64,000 nucleotides of DNA from CAVRCT01 sp963719645. Lineage in GTDB: Bacteria; Pseudomonadota; Gammaproteobacteria; DSM-16500. The stretch spans positions 1 through 64,000 of the forward strand of contig CAVRCT010000007.1 of NCBI GenBank assembly GCA_963719645.1, given 5' to 3'. The translations under genes were made by a program, and so were the position numbers. A model generated the notes under the pieces. It made no database searches. It had not been told where the DNA came from and saw only the letters and a program-made list of their open reading frames with translations. Positions 19,100 to 29,162 of this stretch are shown here, piece after piece. Within the stretch, counting starts at the first letter, position 1, and every line of letters starts with the position of its first letter.

Positions 19100-19771
19100 C
19101 TAATTCGGATATTCTTTTGCAATTGGGAGGCGGCAAAATCGTTGCCGAATGATCTCAATAATGGGAGGTAACAAAGAGAGAATAATGATGGCAACAATGA
19201 CCAAGGAAAAATGTTGTTTCACAAATGGAATGTTGCCAAACCAATAGCTGCCATAAACCAATCCACCAATCCAAAGTAAGGCACCAATCAAATTAAATAC
19301 AAAAAAATGTCGATAACTCATATAACCAACGCCCGCAATGAAAGGCACGATGGAGCGGACAATCGGGATAAAGCGCGCAATGATAATGGCTTTGCCGCCG
19401 TAACGTTTATAGAATTGATGGGCTTTCTCAATATGTTTGGGATTAAATAACCAAGAATTGCCTGAGCAAAAGATTCTGGGACCAATCCATTTACCAAGAA
19501 AATAATTCACACCATTGCCCGTGACCGAGGCAATGACCAATAAGATAAAAAAGGTATGAATGTTCAACGCGCCAGCGGTGCCTGCAGTGACTGCGCCGGT
19601 GGCGAATAACAGTGAATCGCCTGGTAAGAACGCGGCAAACACAAAAGCGGTTTCACAGAAAATGATGACGAACAGCAGGGCGTAAGTCCAAATGCCGTAA
19701 GTAGAGACGAATGCAATCAGATGCTCATCAAGATGTAAGATAAAAGCCATTAAATACTGGAGCGTCGTCAT
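19100..19771 (-). CDS. DedA-family membrane protein
   Basis: About 223 residues with several membrane helices and the DedA/SNARE-associated signature: FAAFLPGDSLLFATGAVTAG near the N-terminus, then YKRYGGKAIIIARFIPIVRS and PFIAGVGYMSYRHFFVFN. DedA proteins are inner-membrane transporters linked to undecaprenyl-phosphate or lipid recycling and proton-motive-force homeostasis. ATG 19771 is preferred to GTG 19777 because GAGG lies five bases upstream. It begins seven bases after rsmJ ends, so they are probably cotranscribed. Confidence 0.93.
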   Translation of the reverse strand: MTTLQYLMAFILHLDEHLIAFVSTYGIWTYALLFVIIFCETAFVFAAFLPGDSLLFATGAVTAGTAGALNIHTFFILLVIASVTGNGVNYFLGKWIGPRIFCSGNSWLFNPKHIEKAHQFYKRYGGKAIIIARFIPIVRSIVPFIAGVGYMSYRHFFVFNLIGALLWIGGLVYGSYWFGNIPFVKQHFSLVIVAIIILSLLPPIIEIIRQRFCRLPIAKEYPN

Positions 19772-19778
19772 CCACACC

Positions 19779-20516
19779 TCAAGTTAAATAAATATCAAAT
19801 CGACTGCTGCTGCCGGCAAGTGTGTAACTGGGCGTTAAATCAGCTAATTCAGGTGCCAGGCGCGGTCTTTTTACCACAACCCGTCCATTGGCACAAGATA
19901 GAGCGACTTTGAACAAGGCATCGCTGTCCGGGTCATCTCCTATAACCTCATGAAAAATGCGCATTTCTTTCTTCGCCAGCGCGGTTTTCTTGCGGTCTGG
20001 GAACATGGGATCTAAATAAATAATATCGGGTTTGGGGATGGAATTTAAAAATTGAATAGCATCTGAGAGAAAGAGTTGCATTTTCTCGACGATGCTCGAA
20101 GTTTGTGGATTTTTAGCAGCACGCTCGATGCCATTTGCTAATAATGCGTAATTGATAGGTGAGCGCTCGACCATCATGACTGAAAAGCCTAATGCGGCAA
20201 TGATAAAGCTATCTCGACCGAGACCTGCGGTCGCATCCACGATAATAGGATGTGTATTTTTCTTTAATCCCAGTGCGCGAGCTAATGCCTCTTTGCGCAA
20301 GCTGATATGTCGCCTTCGGTAATTCATTTCAGGGGAGGCAAAATCCACAAAAATGGGTAAGGAATTATCTTCTTTCTTTTTGAGGCCAAGATAGTCGGGA
20401 GTCAGTAATAATAGATAGTCCGCTTGATCATGAAAGGGCAAATTTAACCGAGCGGCTAGCGCATTTGCTTCTGCAATCAATTCTGCATGATAGGTAAAAA
20501 CAGCGACTGGGTTCAT
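19779..20516 (-). CDS. rsmJ: 16S rRNA (guanine-1516-N2) methyltransferase RsmJ
   Basis: 245 residues. The SAM motif is IIVDATAGLGRDSFIIAALG, an acidic residue in MMVERSP follows, and the catalytic motif is YLDPMFPDRKKTALAKKEM, diagnostic for the RsmJ (YhiQ) family. It methylates G1516 of 16S rRNA. It is divergent from hemB, with family B element B1 in the 311-base gap. dedA follows. Confidence 0.94.
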   Translation of the reverse strand: MNPVAVFTYHAELIAEANALAARLNLPFHDQADYLLLLTPDYLGLKKKEDNSLPIFVDFASPEMNYRRRHISLRKEALARALGLKKNTHPIIVDATAGLGRDSFIIAALGFSVMMVERSPINYALLANGIERAAKNPQTSSIVEKMQLFLSDAIQFLNSIPKPDIIYLDPMFPDRKKTALAKKEMRIFHEVIGDDPDSDALFKVALSCANGRVVVKRPRLAPELADLTPSYTLAGSSSRFDIYLT

Positions 20517-20594
20517 AAAAGTTTTAACCGAAAATTGAAAGAGGAATTATACCTTAAAACGTATTGTTTGCTCTTTGGCTTGGGATGAATATTG

Positions 20595-20728
20595 TTTTAT
20601 ACAAATCCCCCTTGTTCCCCCTTTTTCAAAGTGGGAGACCTACTAAGCAGCTCTGTGTTTTAACAGTGAAAGCTGTTTAGCAGGTCTCCCACTTTGAAAA
20701 AGGGGGAACAAGGGGGATTTGTATAAAA
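20595..20728. repeat. Family B palindromic element, copy B1
   Basis: A 134-bp near-perfect palindrome with ends TTTTATACAAATCCCCCTTG and the complement, inner arm CTTTTTCAAAGTGGGAGACC, and loop region around AGCTCTGTGTTTTAACAG. It fills much of the divergent rsmJ-hemB gap and leaves about 100 bases before hemB for its promoter. Other copies are at 23227 (interrupted), 55619 and, beginning, 63989. Confidence 0.92.
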
Positions 20729-20791
20729 CAACATTCACTCAAATTAGAGAGTAAACAATACGTTTTAGCGTCGCATCTTAAGGTGTAATAA

Positions 20792-22352
<1,561 letters not shown>

Positions 22353-23150
22353 ATGGTTCAAGTGGCAAAATATTGCTTCCTTCTCTTTGCGACGATGATG
22401 TTGCTATCGTGTGCAAATCTGCATTCTTCGCAGGATTTATCCAAGGGGAAGTATTATTTTAAACAAGGCGAATACAAAAAAGCATTTCATCGATTGTTGC
22501 CTCAGGCAGTCAACGGCCAACGCGAAGCGCAATATGCGGTAGGCTACATGTATTATTATGGTTATGGTGTGTCGAGAGACGCGGAATCCGGTATTTTTTG
22601 GATGGAAAAATCGGCAGATCAGCACTATCCACCTGCGATTCGGGCGTTACAATTGATTCATCAAGAACCTATCAGAGAAAGAGAATCGGTTGAGGTGTAT
22701 CACGCTCAACCCACACCCTATAAACCAATGATGCCGCCGTCGCAAGATGAAGTGATGGACACATTACCGAAACAACCTGTCATGCGTGTCCCTGTTCATC
22801 ATCCGCCACCACCCCCGCATCAAGTTTGGGTGATGCCAGAAAGCAAAAATTTTCGCGAAGAAATTCCTGTCATGAATAAACAACCACAGCCAGTGGCAAA
22901 AGCGAATTTCAGTTTGCAGTTATTTGGTGCTTATCAATTAAGTTCTGTGAAAACAGTCCAAGCACAATTGAGTTCAGATCATGGCACACATATTTGGCAT
23001 ACCGAACATGAAGGTAAAGATTGGTATGTATTAACGTACGGCAATTTTGCCTCTGCACACCTTGCTGCAGAAAGTAGAAAACATTTATCGTCAGAGTTTA
23101 GTGATTTTTCGCCATGGATTAGAAAGATGGAAGGGTTGCAGGCGGTGTGA
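22353..23150 (+). CDS. Sel1-repeat / SPOR-domain lipoprotein
   Basis: 265 residues. A lipoprotein signal peptide ends with the lipobox LLSC (Cys at residue 20). Residues 30-105 carry Sel1/TPR-like repeats (GEYKKAFHRLLPQAVNGQ, AQYAVGYMYYYGYGVSRDAE). A Pro/Gln-rich linker follows, then a C-terminal SPOR-type domain (NFSLQLFGAYQLSSVKTVQA, DWYVLTYGNFASAHLA), which in other proteins binds denuded septal peptidoglycan. It starts directly on the gspC stop. A link to type II secretion is suggested by position only; a cell-wall role is equally plausible. Confidence 0.8.
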   Translation: MVQVAKYCFLLFATMMLLSCANLHSSQDLSKGKYYFKQGEYKKAFHRLLPQAVNGQREAQYAVGYMYYYGYGVSRDAESGIFWMEKSADQHYPPAIRALQLIHQEPIRERESVEVYHAQPTPYKPMMPPSQDEVMDTLPKQPVMRVPVHHPPPPPHQVWVMPESKNFREEIPVMNKQPQPVAKANFSLQLFGAYQLSSVKTVQAQLSSDHGTHIWHTEHEGKDWYVLTYGNFASAHLAAESRKHLSSEFSDFSPWIRKMEGLQAV

Positions 23151-23226
23151 TTAAGAAAAGACTCGCCCTCCTGAGTGCTCCAACTCCCGAAAAAAAGAGG
23201 GGTAAGCATCGAATAAGAACTTCTTT

Positions 23227-23626
23227 TTTTATACAAATCCCCCTTGTTCCCAATGGCACTAGCTTAAGAACTGTCGTTCCGGAATTTAGTAGCTCTTAAC
23301 GAGCGCCTTTTGCTCGTTTAGAGCTACTTAATGTCCGGGATCCATCTTCAATTTATCGCCCTCTTGCTTTTAACTTATATGCTTTAAGCAAAATGGATCC
23401 CGGACATTAACTGGCGCTAAATTCGCAAAAAGCGCTCATTAAGCGCCAGTAAATTCCGGGACGACAGTTCTTAAGCTAGTGCCATTGCCCCTTGTTCCCC
23501 CTTCCCCCCTTCTTTCCCTTTTTTCAAAGTGGGAGACCTGCTAAGCAGCTCTGTGTTTTAACAGTGAAAGCTGTTTAGCAGGTCTCCCACTTTGAAAAAG
23601 GGGGAACAAGGGGGATTTGTATAAAA
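23227..23626. repeat. Family B palindromic element, copy B2, interrupted by C2
   Basis: The left tip (TATACAAATCCCCCTTGTTC) ends at 23251 and the rest resumes at 23487, with the 11 bases CCCCTTGTTCC present on both sides. The right part is complete and ends eight bases after the gspM stop. It lies between the convergent SPOR lipoprotein and gspM genes, where such a stem could also end transcription. Confidence 0.9.
23251..23487. mobile_element. Family C element, copy C2, inserted in B2
   Basis: Terminal inverted repeats CAATGGCACTAGCTTAAG and complement; body GTCCCGGAATTTAG, hairpin GAGCGCC...GCTCG, ATGGATCCCGGACATTAAC. Flanked by an 11-bp direct repeat CCCCTTGTTCC. No ORF. The structure is that of a miniature inverted-repeat element; from memory the tips resemble those of the IS4 family, which makes duplications of this size. 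Confidence 0.88.
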
Positions 23627-23634
23627 GTTTTTTT

Positions 23635-24129
23635 TCAAGAGATCTTCTCGACAACAAGATTAACATTCACTTCACCCAGCACACCCGTCGGCAGTACGCT
23701 CACTTGCGTGACGACTAAACCACTCTCACTTCCCAATCCAATCAACCAACGAATAAATTCATCAAAACTCACTTTCTGTAAATTCATTTGCACCGTATTA
23801 TTTTCAGCTTGTCTTAATTGTGAAACATGCGAAGCAAACGTCGTTTTTTTAATGTCAGATTGCATCGTGCTGAGAAGAGAAGCATTCTCTTGCATAGATT
23901 TTTTTGTAGTTGTTTGGCTCAATGCATGCATTTGAGTATCCGTTTCTTGCATCCACGACAATAATTCTCGATTCTGTGCTACACGGTTGTGTAACTGATC
24001 CACACTGTTCGCCAAAGGTGCCCAAATAATTTCATACAGTAAAAAAATCCCAATCGCAATCCCACCGATTAAAGCAGCTTGCTTTTCACGTAGCGAAAGG
24101 CGTTGCCATTGTTCGCGTCCCGTTTTCAT
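23635..24129 (-). CDS. gspM: Type II secretion protein GspM-like
   Basis: 164 residues: a short cytoplasmic N-terminus, one membrane helix (AALIGGIAIGIFLLYEIIW), a coiled-coil stretch (SVDQLHNRVAQNRELLSWMQ) and a small periplasmic ferredoxin-like domain. This plan and its position as last gene after gspL identify GspM, which binds GspL and helps assemble the inner-membrane platform. It overlaps gspL by four bases. Sequence identity in this family is generally low, so the call leans on context. Confidence 0.85.
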   Translation of the reverse strand: MKTGREQWQRLSLREKQAALIGGIAIGIFLLYEIIWAPLANSVDQLHNRVAQNRELLSWMQETDTQMHALSQTTTKKSMQENASLLSTMQSDIKKTTFASHVSQLRQAENNTVQMNLQKVSFDEFIRWLIGLGSESGLVVTQVSVLPTGVLGEVNVNLVVEKIS

Positions 24130-25352
24130 GAGTGCCCCCGCTCAATTTGTAAATTGGCTTTGACCTGTGCGCCACTCTCAGCAGCATTCTGCTCTTTAAT
24201 CAGTAATCCTTGTTGAGTCAGTTGCTGGATCAGCGCATCAATTTCGTCAAAACTTTCCGCGGTTAAGTCGATATTCAATTGCTGATCACGAAAATCTAAA
24301 TTTTTTAATTGAACGCGAGTATTTTGTTGCAACACCTTGCCCGCACGAGCTAACAGCGACAAAAAGAGATTGTTGTTGGAAGATTGAATCAGCGCATTTA
24401 ATTTGTGAGTCATCCGTTCACGGGGTGCCACAATGGATGTGGCAGAAGGAAAATTCTTTTTGTAAATTGTGTTAATCCCTTCATCTAAATGGCTTACCTC
24501 ATGATGCAAAATAAAAAAAGCAATTAAGTTTTTGCAAAAACCCACAGCAAGACAAGCGATCAACGCATAACACGCATAACGCCAAATTTTTTTAGTCACC
24601 GAACTTTTTTGCACGGCTTGAAACGGGCCTTGCAGTAAATTAATGTTAGGCTGTGTTTCAACCCACTCAGCCATCTTTACTAAAAAAGCATCTTCTTTAA
24701 AAGTGACTGTGTTGATCACGATGTTTTTGTCAGCCAATATCAGAGGATCTAACGCGTCTTCAGAAAAATGATAAATCTGCACGGTGTCGGGTTTTGCATC
24801 GGCGCTTGTTATGCTGGCGTTGAGTAGCGTTGTTAAATTCGCGCGATCGCACGCAAAACCGCTATAAGCGTCTGTCCGGATGGCGCAGGATTCGTCGTGA
24901 ATACCAATGCTCCAAGTTTTTTCGGCATAAGGCAAACCAAATAAATTTGAAACACATTCGGTTGGCTGTATTCCGAATGATCGCAACAGAGTGAGCCAGT
25001 GATGCATTTTTTCATTTGCCACAATGGCGACAGGAATGCTGCCATCGGGTTGATAATTCGCAATGGCAAAATGCAATTCTTCGATATCATCGATTAATTG
25101 TTCTTCTAAGGCAAAAGGCAATGCTTGCAGTAAGCGATGTCGATTTAATTTGGGCAGTGTGATACGCGTCAATAAAACATCATGAGCAGGTATCAACACG
25201 GTGACATTATAATCATCCGCAATCGGAGCCAAATTTGCCAAGTCGCCATTCAACACGGTTTGAGTAATGTGTCCATTGAGATCAAACACGACCCAAGAGA
25301 CTTTTATGGGTTCAAGTGAATGAAGATAAATAACTAGTTTCTGATAAATCAT
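24126..25352 (-). CDS. gspL: Type II secretion protein GspL
   Basis: About 408 residues from MIYQKLVIYL, which begins two bases after the gspK stop with GAGGGA upstream; a longer frame inside gspK is less likely. It has a cytoplasmic actin-like domain (VLIPAHDVLLTRITLPKLNR, RLLQALPFALEEQLIDDIE), one membrane helix (RYACYALIACLAVGFCKNLI) and a periplasmic domain. GspL recruits the GspE ATPase to the inner-membrane platform with GspM. Confidence 0.9.
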   Translation of the reverse strand: MIYQKLVIYLHSLEPIKVSWVVFDLNGHITQTVLNGDLANLAPIADDYNVTVLIPAHDVLLTRITLPKLNRHRLLQALPFALEEQLIDDIEELHFAIANYQPDGSIPVAIVANEKMHHWLTLLRSFGIQPTECVSNLFGLPYAEKTWSIGIHDESCAIRTDAYSGFACDRANLTTLLNASITSADAKPDTVQIYHFSEDALDPLILADKNIVINTVTFKEDAFLVKMAEWVETQPNINLLQGPFQAVQKSSVTKKIWRYACYALIACLAVGFCKNLIAFFILHHEVSHLDEGINTIYKKNFPSATSIVAPRERMTHKLNALIQSSNNNLFLSLLARAGKVLQQNTRVQLKNLDFRDQQLNIDLTAESFDEIDALIQQLTQQGLLIKEQNAAESGAQVKANLQIERGHS

Positions 25353-25354
25353 CG

Positions 25355-26287
25355 TTAGACGGTCCCTCTGCTTTGCCAAACAATCAAGACGGCCGGTTCT
25401 GAATCTTTCAACACAACACGTTTCAATAAAGTATAAATTTGCGTGTCTTGATCCTTATTGAACACGTGCGTAATGACTAAAAAAAATGTACTGGATACGG
25501 TGATGTTATTTTGCTGAATTGAATTGTTTTTCACAACACTTAAATTCGCTAAATTTTCCATGGATATTGCTGGCTGAGTTGCAAGTAATCGCCGGATGGT
25601 CAGCGCTGTTTCACGGCTCATCGAAGGACTCAAGCTCATAATCACCGAGGGATTGGCGGTATTGATATTCACATTCGTTTGTTCAGGCAATGCCGTCACA
25701 GTCGGTGACAATGCATTATATAAATCGGTTGTCATGCCTTTGACGAAACGTAATTCACTGATGCTGGTCATGAGACGGTGCGCTGATCGATAAGGTGGAT
25801 TTAGTTTTGTATAAAATACATCGTAGGGACTGTTCACAATGCCAGGCGTAATCCAATCTAAAATAGCATTTGTCAGTGCTTTGATTGCAGCAGGCGTTGT
25901 TTTTGGGGAAACGATATGCACTAAGCGTAGAAACATTTCTTGCATGGCAGGATTGCTTAATGTGTTGATGTTGAATCGGCTTTGCGCATCATAAATCGTG
26001 CTATAAATTTTCATGCCATTGAATTCTTTTACATCGGAGCGCATCGGTAACTTATCAATGAGTTTGCCAGTTTGTTTTTGCTTGAGATTCAGGGTGAGCT
26101 GATCGATGGCCCAGTCGACGGAACCTTGTGCTAATTGATTAGCTTGCAAATCCTGGCTGATCAACTGTGTGCGGCGTATATCGATGCGCAGATACTCCAT
26201 CAACGTAATCGCTGCAATCGCCACTAATGCAGTGACGAAGAGTGCAACAATAATAGCAGTGCCTTTTTGGTTAGTGTGGCTTTTCAA
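25355..26287 (-). CDS. gspK: Minor pseudopilin GspK
   Basis: 310 residues, longest of the minor pseudopilins. The N-terminus has KGTAIIVALFVTALVAIAA, the hydrophobic pseudopilin helix after a Gly cleavage site; GspK lacks the Glu5 found in other pseudopilins, as here. The body has the helix-hairpin-rich insert (NAILDWITPG, VNINTANPSVIMSL) typical of GspK. It caps the pseudopilus tip with GspI and GspJ. It overlaps gspJ by 17 bases. Confidence 0.92.
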   Translation of the reverse strand: MKSHTNQKGTAIIVALFVTALVAIAAITLMEYLRIDIRRTQLISQDLQANQLAQGSVDWAIDQLTLNLKQKQTGKLIDKLPMRSDVKEFNGMKIYSTIYDAQSRFNINTLSNPAMQEMFLRLVHIVSPKTTPAAIKALTNAILDWITPGIVNSPYDVFYTKLNPPYRSAHRLMTSISELRFVKGMTTDLYNALSPTVTALPEQTNVNINTANPSVIMSLSPSMSRETALTIRRLLATQPAISMENLANLSVVKNNSIQQNNITVSSTFFLVITHVFNKDQDTQIYTLLKRVVLKDSEPAVLIVWQSRGTV

Positions 26288-26888
26288 GCGGTTGTCCTGG
26301 AATGAAATAAAATTGAGTTATCTTACCCCAATTATCAACAATAAATGAAATGCGCACAGCGCGCGGCGGCGAGAGTGATTTTTCTGTGGTAAGCGGCCAA
26401 TCGCGTTGCAAGTGTCCTTTGTGATCTAAATAATCAATTTGCAAATGACTGACGCCCGTTAACAAAATGCGTAGATCTGCTTGTGTATCGTCCGTGCGAT
26501 CCAGGATCGGCCAAGTCATGCGAATTAAACGGTGGTTGCGAATTTCATAACGCGTGCGCTGCAGTGTGGAGCGCGCTAATTGCCCCAGTGGATTTTGTAA
26601 TCCAGCATGGGTGAATTCTACCGATTGTTCATCACCGACCAGGCTAGCGCGTACAGTTGAGCCTATTGAAATGGGGCGATCAATGGTTTGTTCGACATCA
26701 CGTGACAAAATTAATAAAGCAATTTCCAGCTCAGCAAATCGGTCGGATTTTTTTTCAGCGGCTGTTTGGGTATTAATAATGTTGTGAAGTGCGCTCATCA
26801 TAATCATTGAAACAATTGTAAAAATAAATAAGGCGATGAGCACTTCTAATAAAGTAAATCCAACTTGTTTTGTGCTGTGCTTAGACAT
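26271..26888 (-). CDS. gspJ: Minor pseudopilin GspJ
   Basis: 205 residues. Prepilin-type N-terminus QVGFTLLEVLIALFIFTI with the cleavage Gly and Glu5. The C-terminal beta-rich domain has FTHAGLQNPLGQLARSTLQR and LLTGVSHLQIDYLD, typical of GspJ. It forms the tip trimer with GspI and GspK. Overlaps gspI by eight bases. Confidence 0.93.
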   Translation of the reverse strand: MSKHSTKQVGFTLLEVLIALFIFTIVSMIMMSALHNIINTQTAAEKKSDRFAELEIALLILSRDVEQTIDRPISIGSTVRASLVGDEQSVEFTHAGLQNPLGQLARSTLQRTRYEIRNHRLIRMTWPILDRTDDTQADLRILLTGVSHLQIDYLDHKGHLQRDWPLTTEKSLSPPRAVRISFIVDNWGKITQFYFIPGQPLEKPH

Positions 26889-27258
26889 ACAAATATCCCA
26901 CCATGTGTCCTAAGCGAGACGAATTATTTTTCAAAAAAACAGTGACATTAATTTCTTTAATTTTTTTATTCGGTGTTAAATTTAAATTGGCTTGCCAAAT
27001 CCATGTTTGATTGAGTAGAACGGTTTCTTGTTCAGCGCTGGCAGGTGCGTTTGGTAATTTGAGTACGCCTGCGCGCACTTCGTTAATGACATTGTTGGCA
27101 ATCCAGGTAGCCATTGTGCGATTTTCTAGATAGATTAAATTTTTGATATTCAGTGAAGCGGATTTGAGAATGGCGGTCAGTGCAATGCTTAAAATCACCA
27201 GCGCAATTAAGACTTCGATTAACGTGAAGCCTGATTTATTCCGCGGTGAACACAGCAT
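26881..27258 (-). CDS. gspI: Minor pseudopilin GspI
   Basis: 125 residues from ATG 27258, chosen because GAGGT lies five bases upstream; an earlier ATG at 27273 has none. The class III signal KSGFTLIEVLIALVILSIAL is intact, followed by the short globular domain ending KNNSSRLGHMVGYLYV. It is the smallest minor pseudopilin, part of the I-J-K tip complex. Start overlaps gspH by 23 bases. Confidence 0.93.
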   Translation of the reverse strand: MLCSPRNKSGFTLIEVLIALVILSIALTAILKSASLNIKNLIYLENRTMATWIANNVINEVRAGVLKLPNAPASAEQETVLLNQTWIWQANLNLTPNKKIKEINVTVFLKNNSSRLGHMVGYLYV

Positions 27259-27736
27259 GTGTGACCTCGCCATTGGCTTTACCTGTTATTTGAAACAGCG
27301 GAATTTCATTCTGTTTACCCATTAAAATATTAAACGGTGTGATATCACCACTTTGATTGATGATGATTTGTGGCGAGCCATCGGTAGGTGCTGCTTTATG
27401 CGCAACGCTCAGAGAAATTTGCGTATTGTTGGGAAAGTTTTGTTGCGCGAGTATCGATTGCGTGATGGGTTGCCAAAAAGAGCGATGTTTTTTTCGATCG
27501 CGAATGAAAATAAAAAATTGATAATGTTGTGCTGTCATCCCTAAACCGAGTGTGGCGGGTCTTAGCATGGCTTCTTGTTCAGCCAGTAAAATGACGCGAT
27601 TGAATCGATTAGCGACGGCTTCAAATTCTTTACGTGGATTGGGGCGGATGGTTAGTGTCGCAACACCCGCAATGATGCTGATGATTAGCATGACAATGAG
27701 AATTTCAATTAAGGTGAATCCGCGATGAGGGTGCAT
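27236..27736 (-). CDS. gspH: Minor pseudopilin GspH
   Basis: 166 residues from ATG 27736, which gives a short leader MHPHRG before the cleaved FTLIEILIVMLIIS helix; the frame also opens at TTG 27760 inside repeat G, which is less likely. The body has the GspH-type segments RPNPRKEFEAVANRF and ALLAEQEAM-like region. Its upstream neighbour gspG is separated by repeat G. No clear ribosome binding site is seen, perhaps because the repeat altered the leader. Confidence 0.9.
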   Translation of the reverse strand: MHPHRGFTLIEILIVMLIISIIAGVATLTIRPNPRKEFEAVANRFNRVILLAEQEAMLRPATLGLGMTAQHYQFFIFIRDRKKHRSFWQPITQSILAQQNFPNNTQISLSVAHKAAPTDGSPQIIINQSGDITPFNILMGKQNEIPLFQITGKANGEVTHAVFTAE

Positions 27737-27748
27737 GCGAATTTTTAG

Positions 27749-27962
27749 GTGTGCACACAAATTTGATTAGAAAGCCTTCCCCCGCAGGGGGAAGGTGGCC
27801 GACAGGTCGGATGGGGGAATATAATTCTAAATTCAGCAGTTGTGATACGGAATTTATTTTGGATAATATTGCGAATGAATTCTTGCATTTTTTTATCCCC
27901 CCATCCGGCCTGTCGGCCACCTTCCCCCTGCGGGGAAGGCGGTCTAATCAAAATTGTGTGCA
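27749..27962. repeat. Family G palindromic element between gspG and gspH
   Basis: Inverted arms TGTGCACACAAATTTGATTA, CCTTCCCCCGCAGGGGGAAG, TGGCCGACAGGTCGGATGGG and their complements surround a unique centre (about 27830-27895). About 214 bp, no ORF. It interrupts the gsp operon directly before gspH and is the only copy in the window. Confidence 0.85.
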
Positions 27963-28002
27963 TACCCTAGCTCTTGTGAGAAAAGGCCAGAAAGAAATAT
28001 TC

Positions 28003-28425
28003 TCATTTTGCAACGCTGCCATCCATGTTCCAATTCCCAATTTCACTATTCCCTTCTTTACCCTTAGGCCCATAACTAAAAATCTTCAACTTATCCTCTT
28101 CATTCGTATATTGATAAGGCAAGCCCCACGGATCAATCGGCAATTGTTGTAAATACCCTTCCGTTTTCCAATTTTGCGGCACAGGTGAAGACGTGGGTTT
28201 TTTCACCAACGCATCCAACCCTTGGTCAGTCGTTGGATATATACTATTGTCCAATTTATAAAGATCCAGCGCACTTTGAATGGCCATGATATCTTGTTTT
28301 ACTTTTACGATGCGCGCCTGTTCAGGTCGGCTCATGATTTTAGGCACAATAATGGCAGCTAAAATCCCCAAAATAACCACAACCACCATGACTTCAATCA
28401 GAGTAAACCCCGTCGTTTTTTTCAT
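28003..28425 (-). CDS. gspG: Major pseudopilin GspG
   Basis: 140 residues, normal size. Leader MKKTTG, then FTLIEVMVVVVILGILAAII. The diagnostic GspG loop and calcium-site region follow: YPTTDQGLDALVKKP, YLQQLPIDPWGLPYQY, and the end FSYGPKGKEGNSEIGNWN. GspG subunits build the pseudopilus that pushes substrates through the secretin. AGGA precedes the ATG by seven bases. It opens the gspG-M operon. Confidence 0.96.
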   Translation of the reverse strand: MKKTTGFTLIEVMVVVVILGILAAIIVPKIMSRPEQARIVKVKQDIMAIQSALDLYKLDNSIYPTTDQGLDALVKKPTSSPVPQNWKTEGYLQQLPIDPWGLPYQYTNEEDKLKIFSYGPKGKEGNSEIGNWNMDGSVAK

Positions 28426-28465
28426 AATATTCCTGCAAAAAGAGTCATTAAATTAAACCGTTGTG

Positions 28466-28471
28466 ATTATA
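28466..28471 (-). promoter_or_regulatory. Possible -10 hexamer for gspG operon
   Basis: TATAAT on the minus strand 41 bases upstream of the gspG start; the -35 region is unconvincing. A promoter is expected here because gspF lies 2.9 kb away behind opposite-strand genes. Confidence 0.35.
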
Positions 28472-28697
28472 TAGAAAAATGTCCCGCCAGACTAATGCAA
28501 TTCGGTTATACTTAGAAAATCAATAATAGATGGGTTTTTGTTGGTTTTAGACATAATTGTTTCAGTAAAGTGATTGCTAATCTATTGAAAATTGAATAAA
28601 ATTCAGACATACCTATAAAAAAGCTTTAATAAAGCGTTAAGAAAGAACGATTAAAATAAAACACATAAAGGCAGTGGATTTTTAAAAGAGGTGGAGT

Positions 28698-29141
28698 ATG
28701 AAACCAATAACAAAGAGTCAGCAACGAGCAGTAAAGGCCACGATTGAAGCTGTTAGAGTGGCGCCTGTCGAAAAGGGTGATCGCCAGCCTGTTGATACAG
28801 GTAGCGTTAGTAAAATACAAATAGAAAGAGCGCTCGGTGAGGCTGATAAAAAGCTGGTGAGTGATCTGATAGAGAATAATGATAAACTTGCCAAGATAAC
28901 AAAAACAAGAGGCCAACGAATCGAAGAATTTAAAGAAACATTAATTAAGATCGATAAGCAAGTTGCACCCTTGATTGATGTGGATAAGGCTAAGTTAGAA
29001 GAAGTAAAAACCTATAGAGCACAAGTTATTAATGATTTTAGAGCGCAAAATCAACAATTACATCAACAGTTGATGCAAGAATTGAAAAATTCTACTAAAC
29101 TCGACCAAAGTCTTAATACACCAAGACCCAAGCCAAGGTGA
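28698..29141 (+). CDS. Unknown coiled-coil protein, 147 residues
   Basis: Not recognised. Small, highly charged and predicted helical: KKLVSDLIENNDKLAKITKT, QRIEEFKETLIKIDKQ and QVINDFRAQNQQLHQQLMQE look like coiled coil. No signal peptide or membrane segment. A strong GAGGTGGAG precedes the ATG. It is the first of three plus-strand genes between gspG and gspF, 21 bases before the next, so likely one operon. A regulator or effector chaperone are possible but unsupported. Confidence 0.7.
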   Translation: MKPITKSQQRAVKATIEAVRVAPVEKGDRQPVDTGSVSKIQIERALGEADKKLVSDLIENNDKLAKITKTRGQRIEEFKETLIKIDKQVAPLIDVDKAKLEEVKTYRAQVINDFRAQNQQLHQQLMQELKNSTKLDQSLNTPRPKPR

Positions 29142-29162
29142 TATAACCCCAGGAGATAGCAA

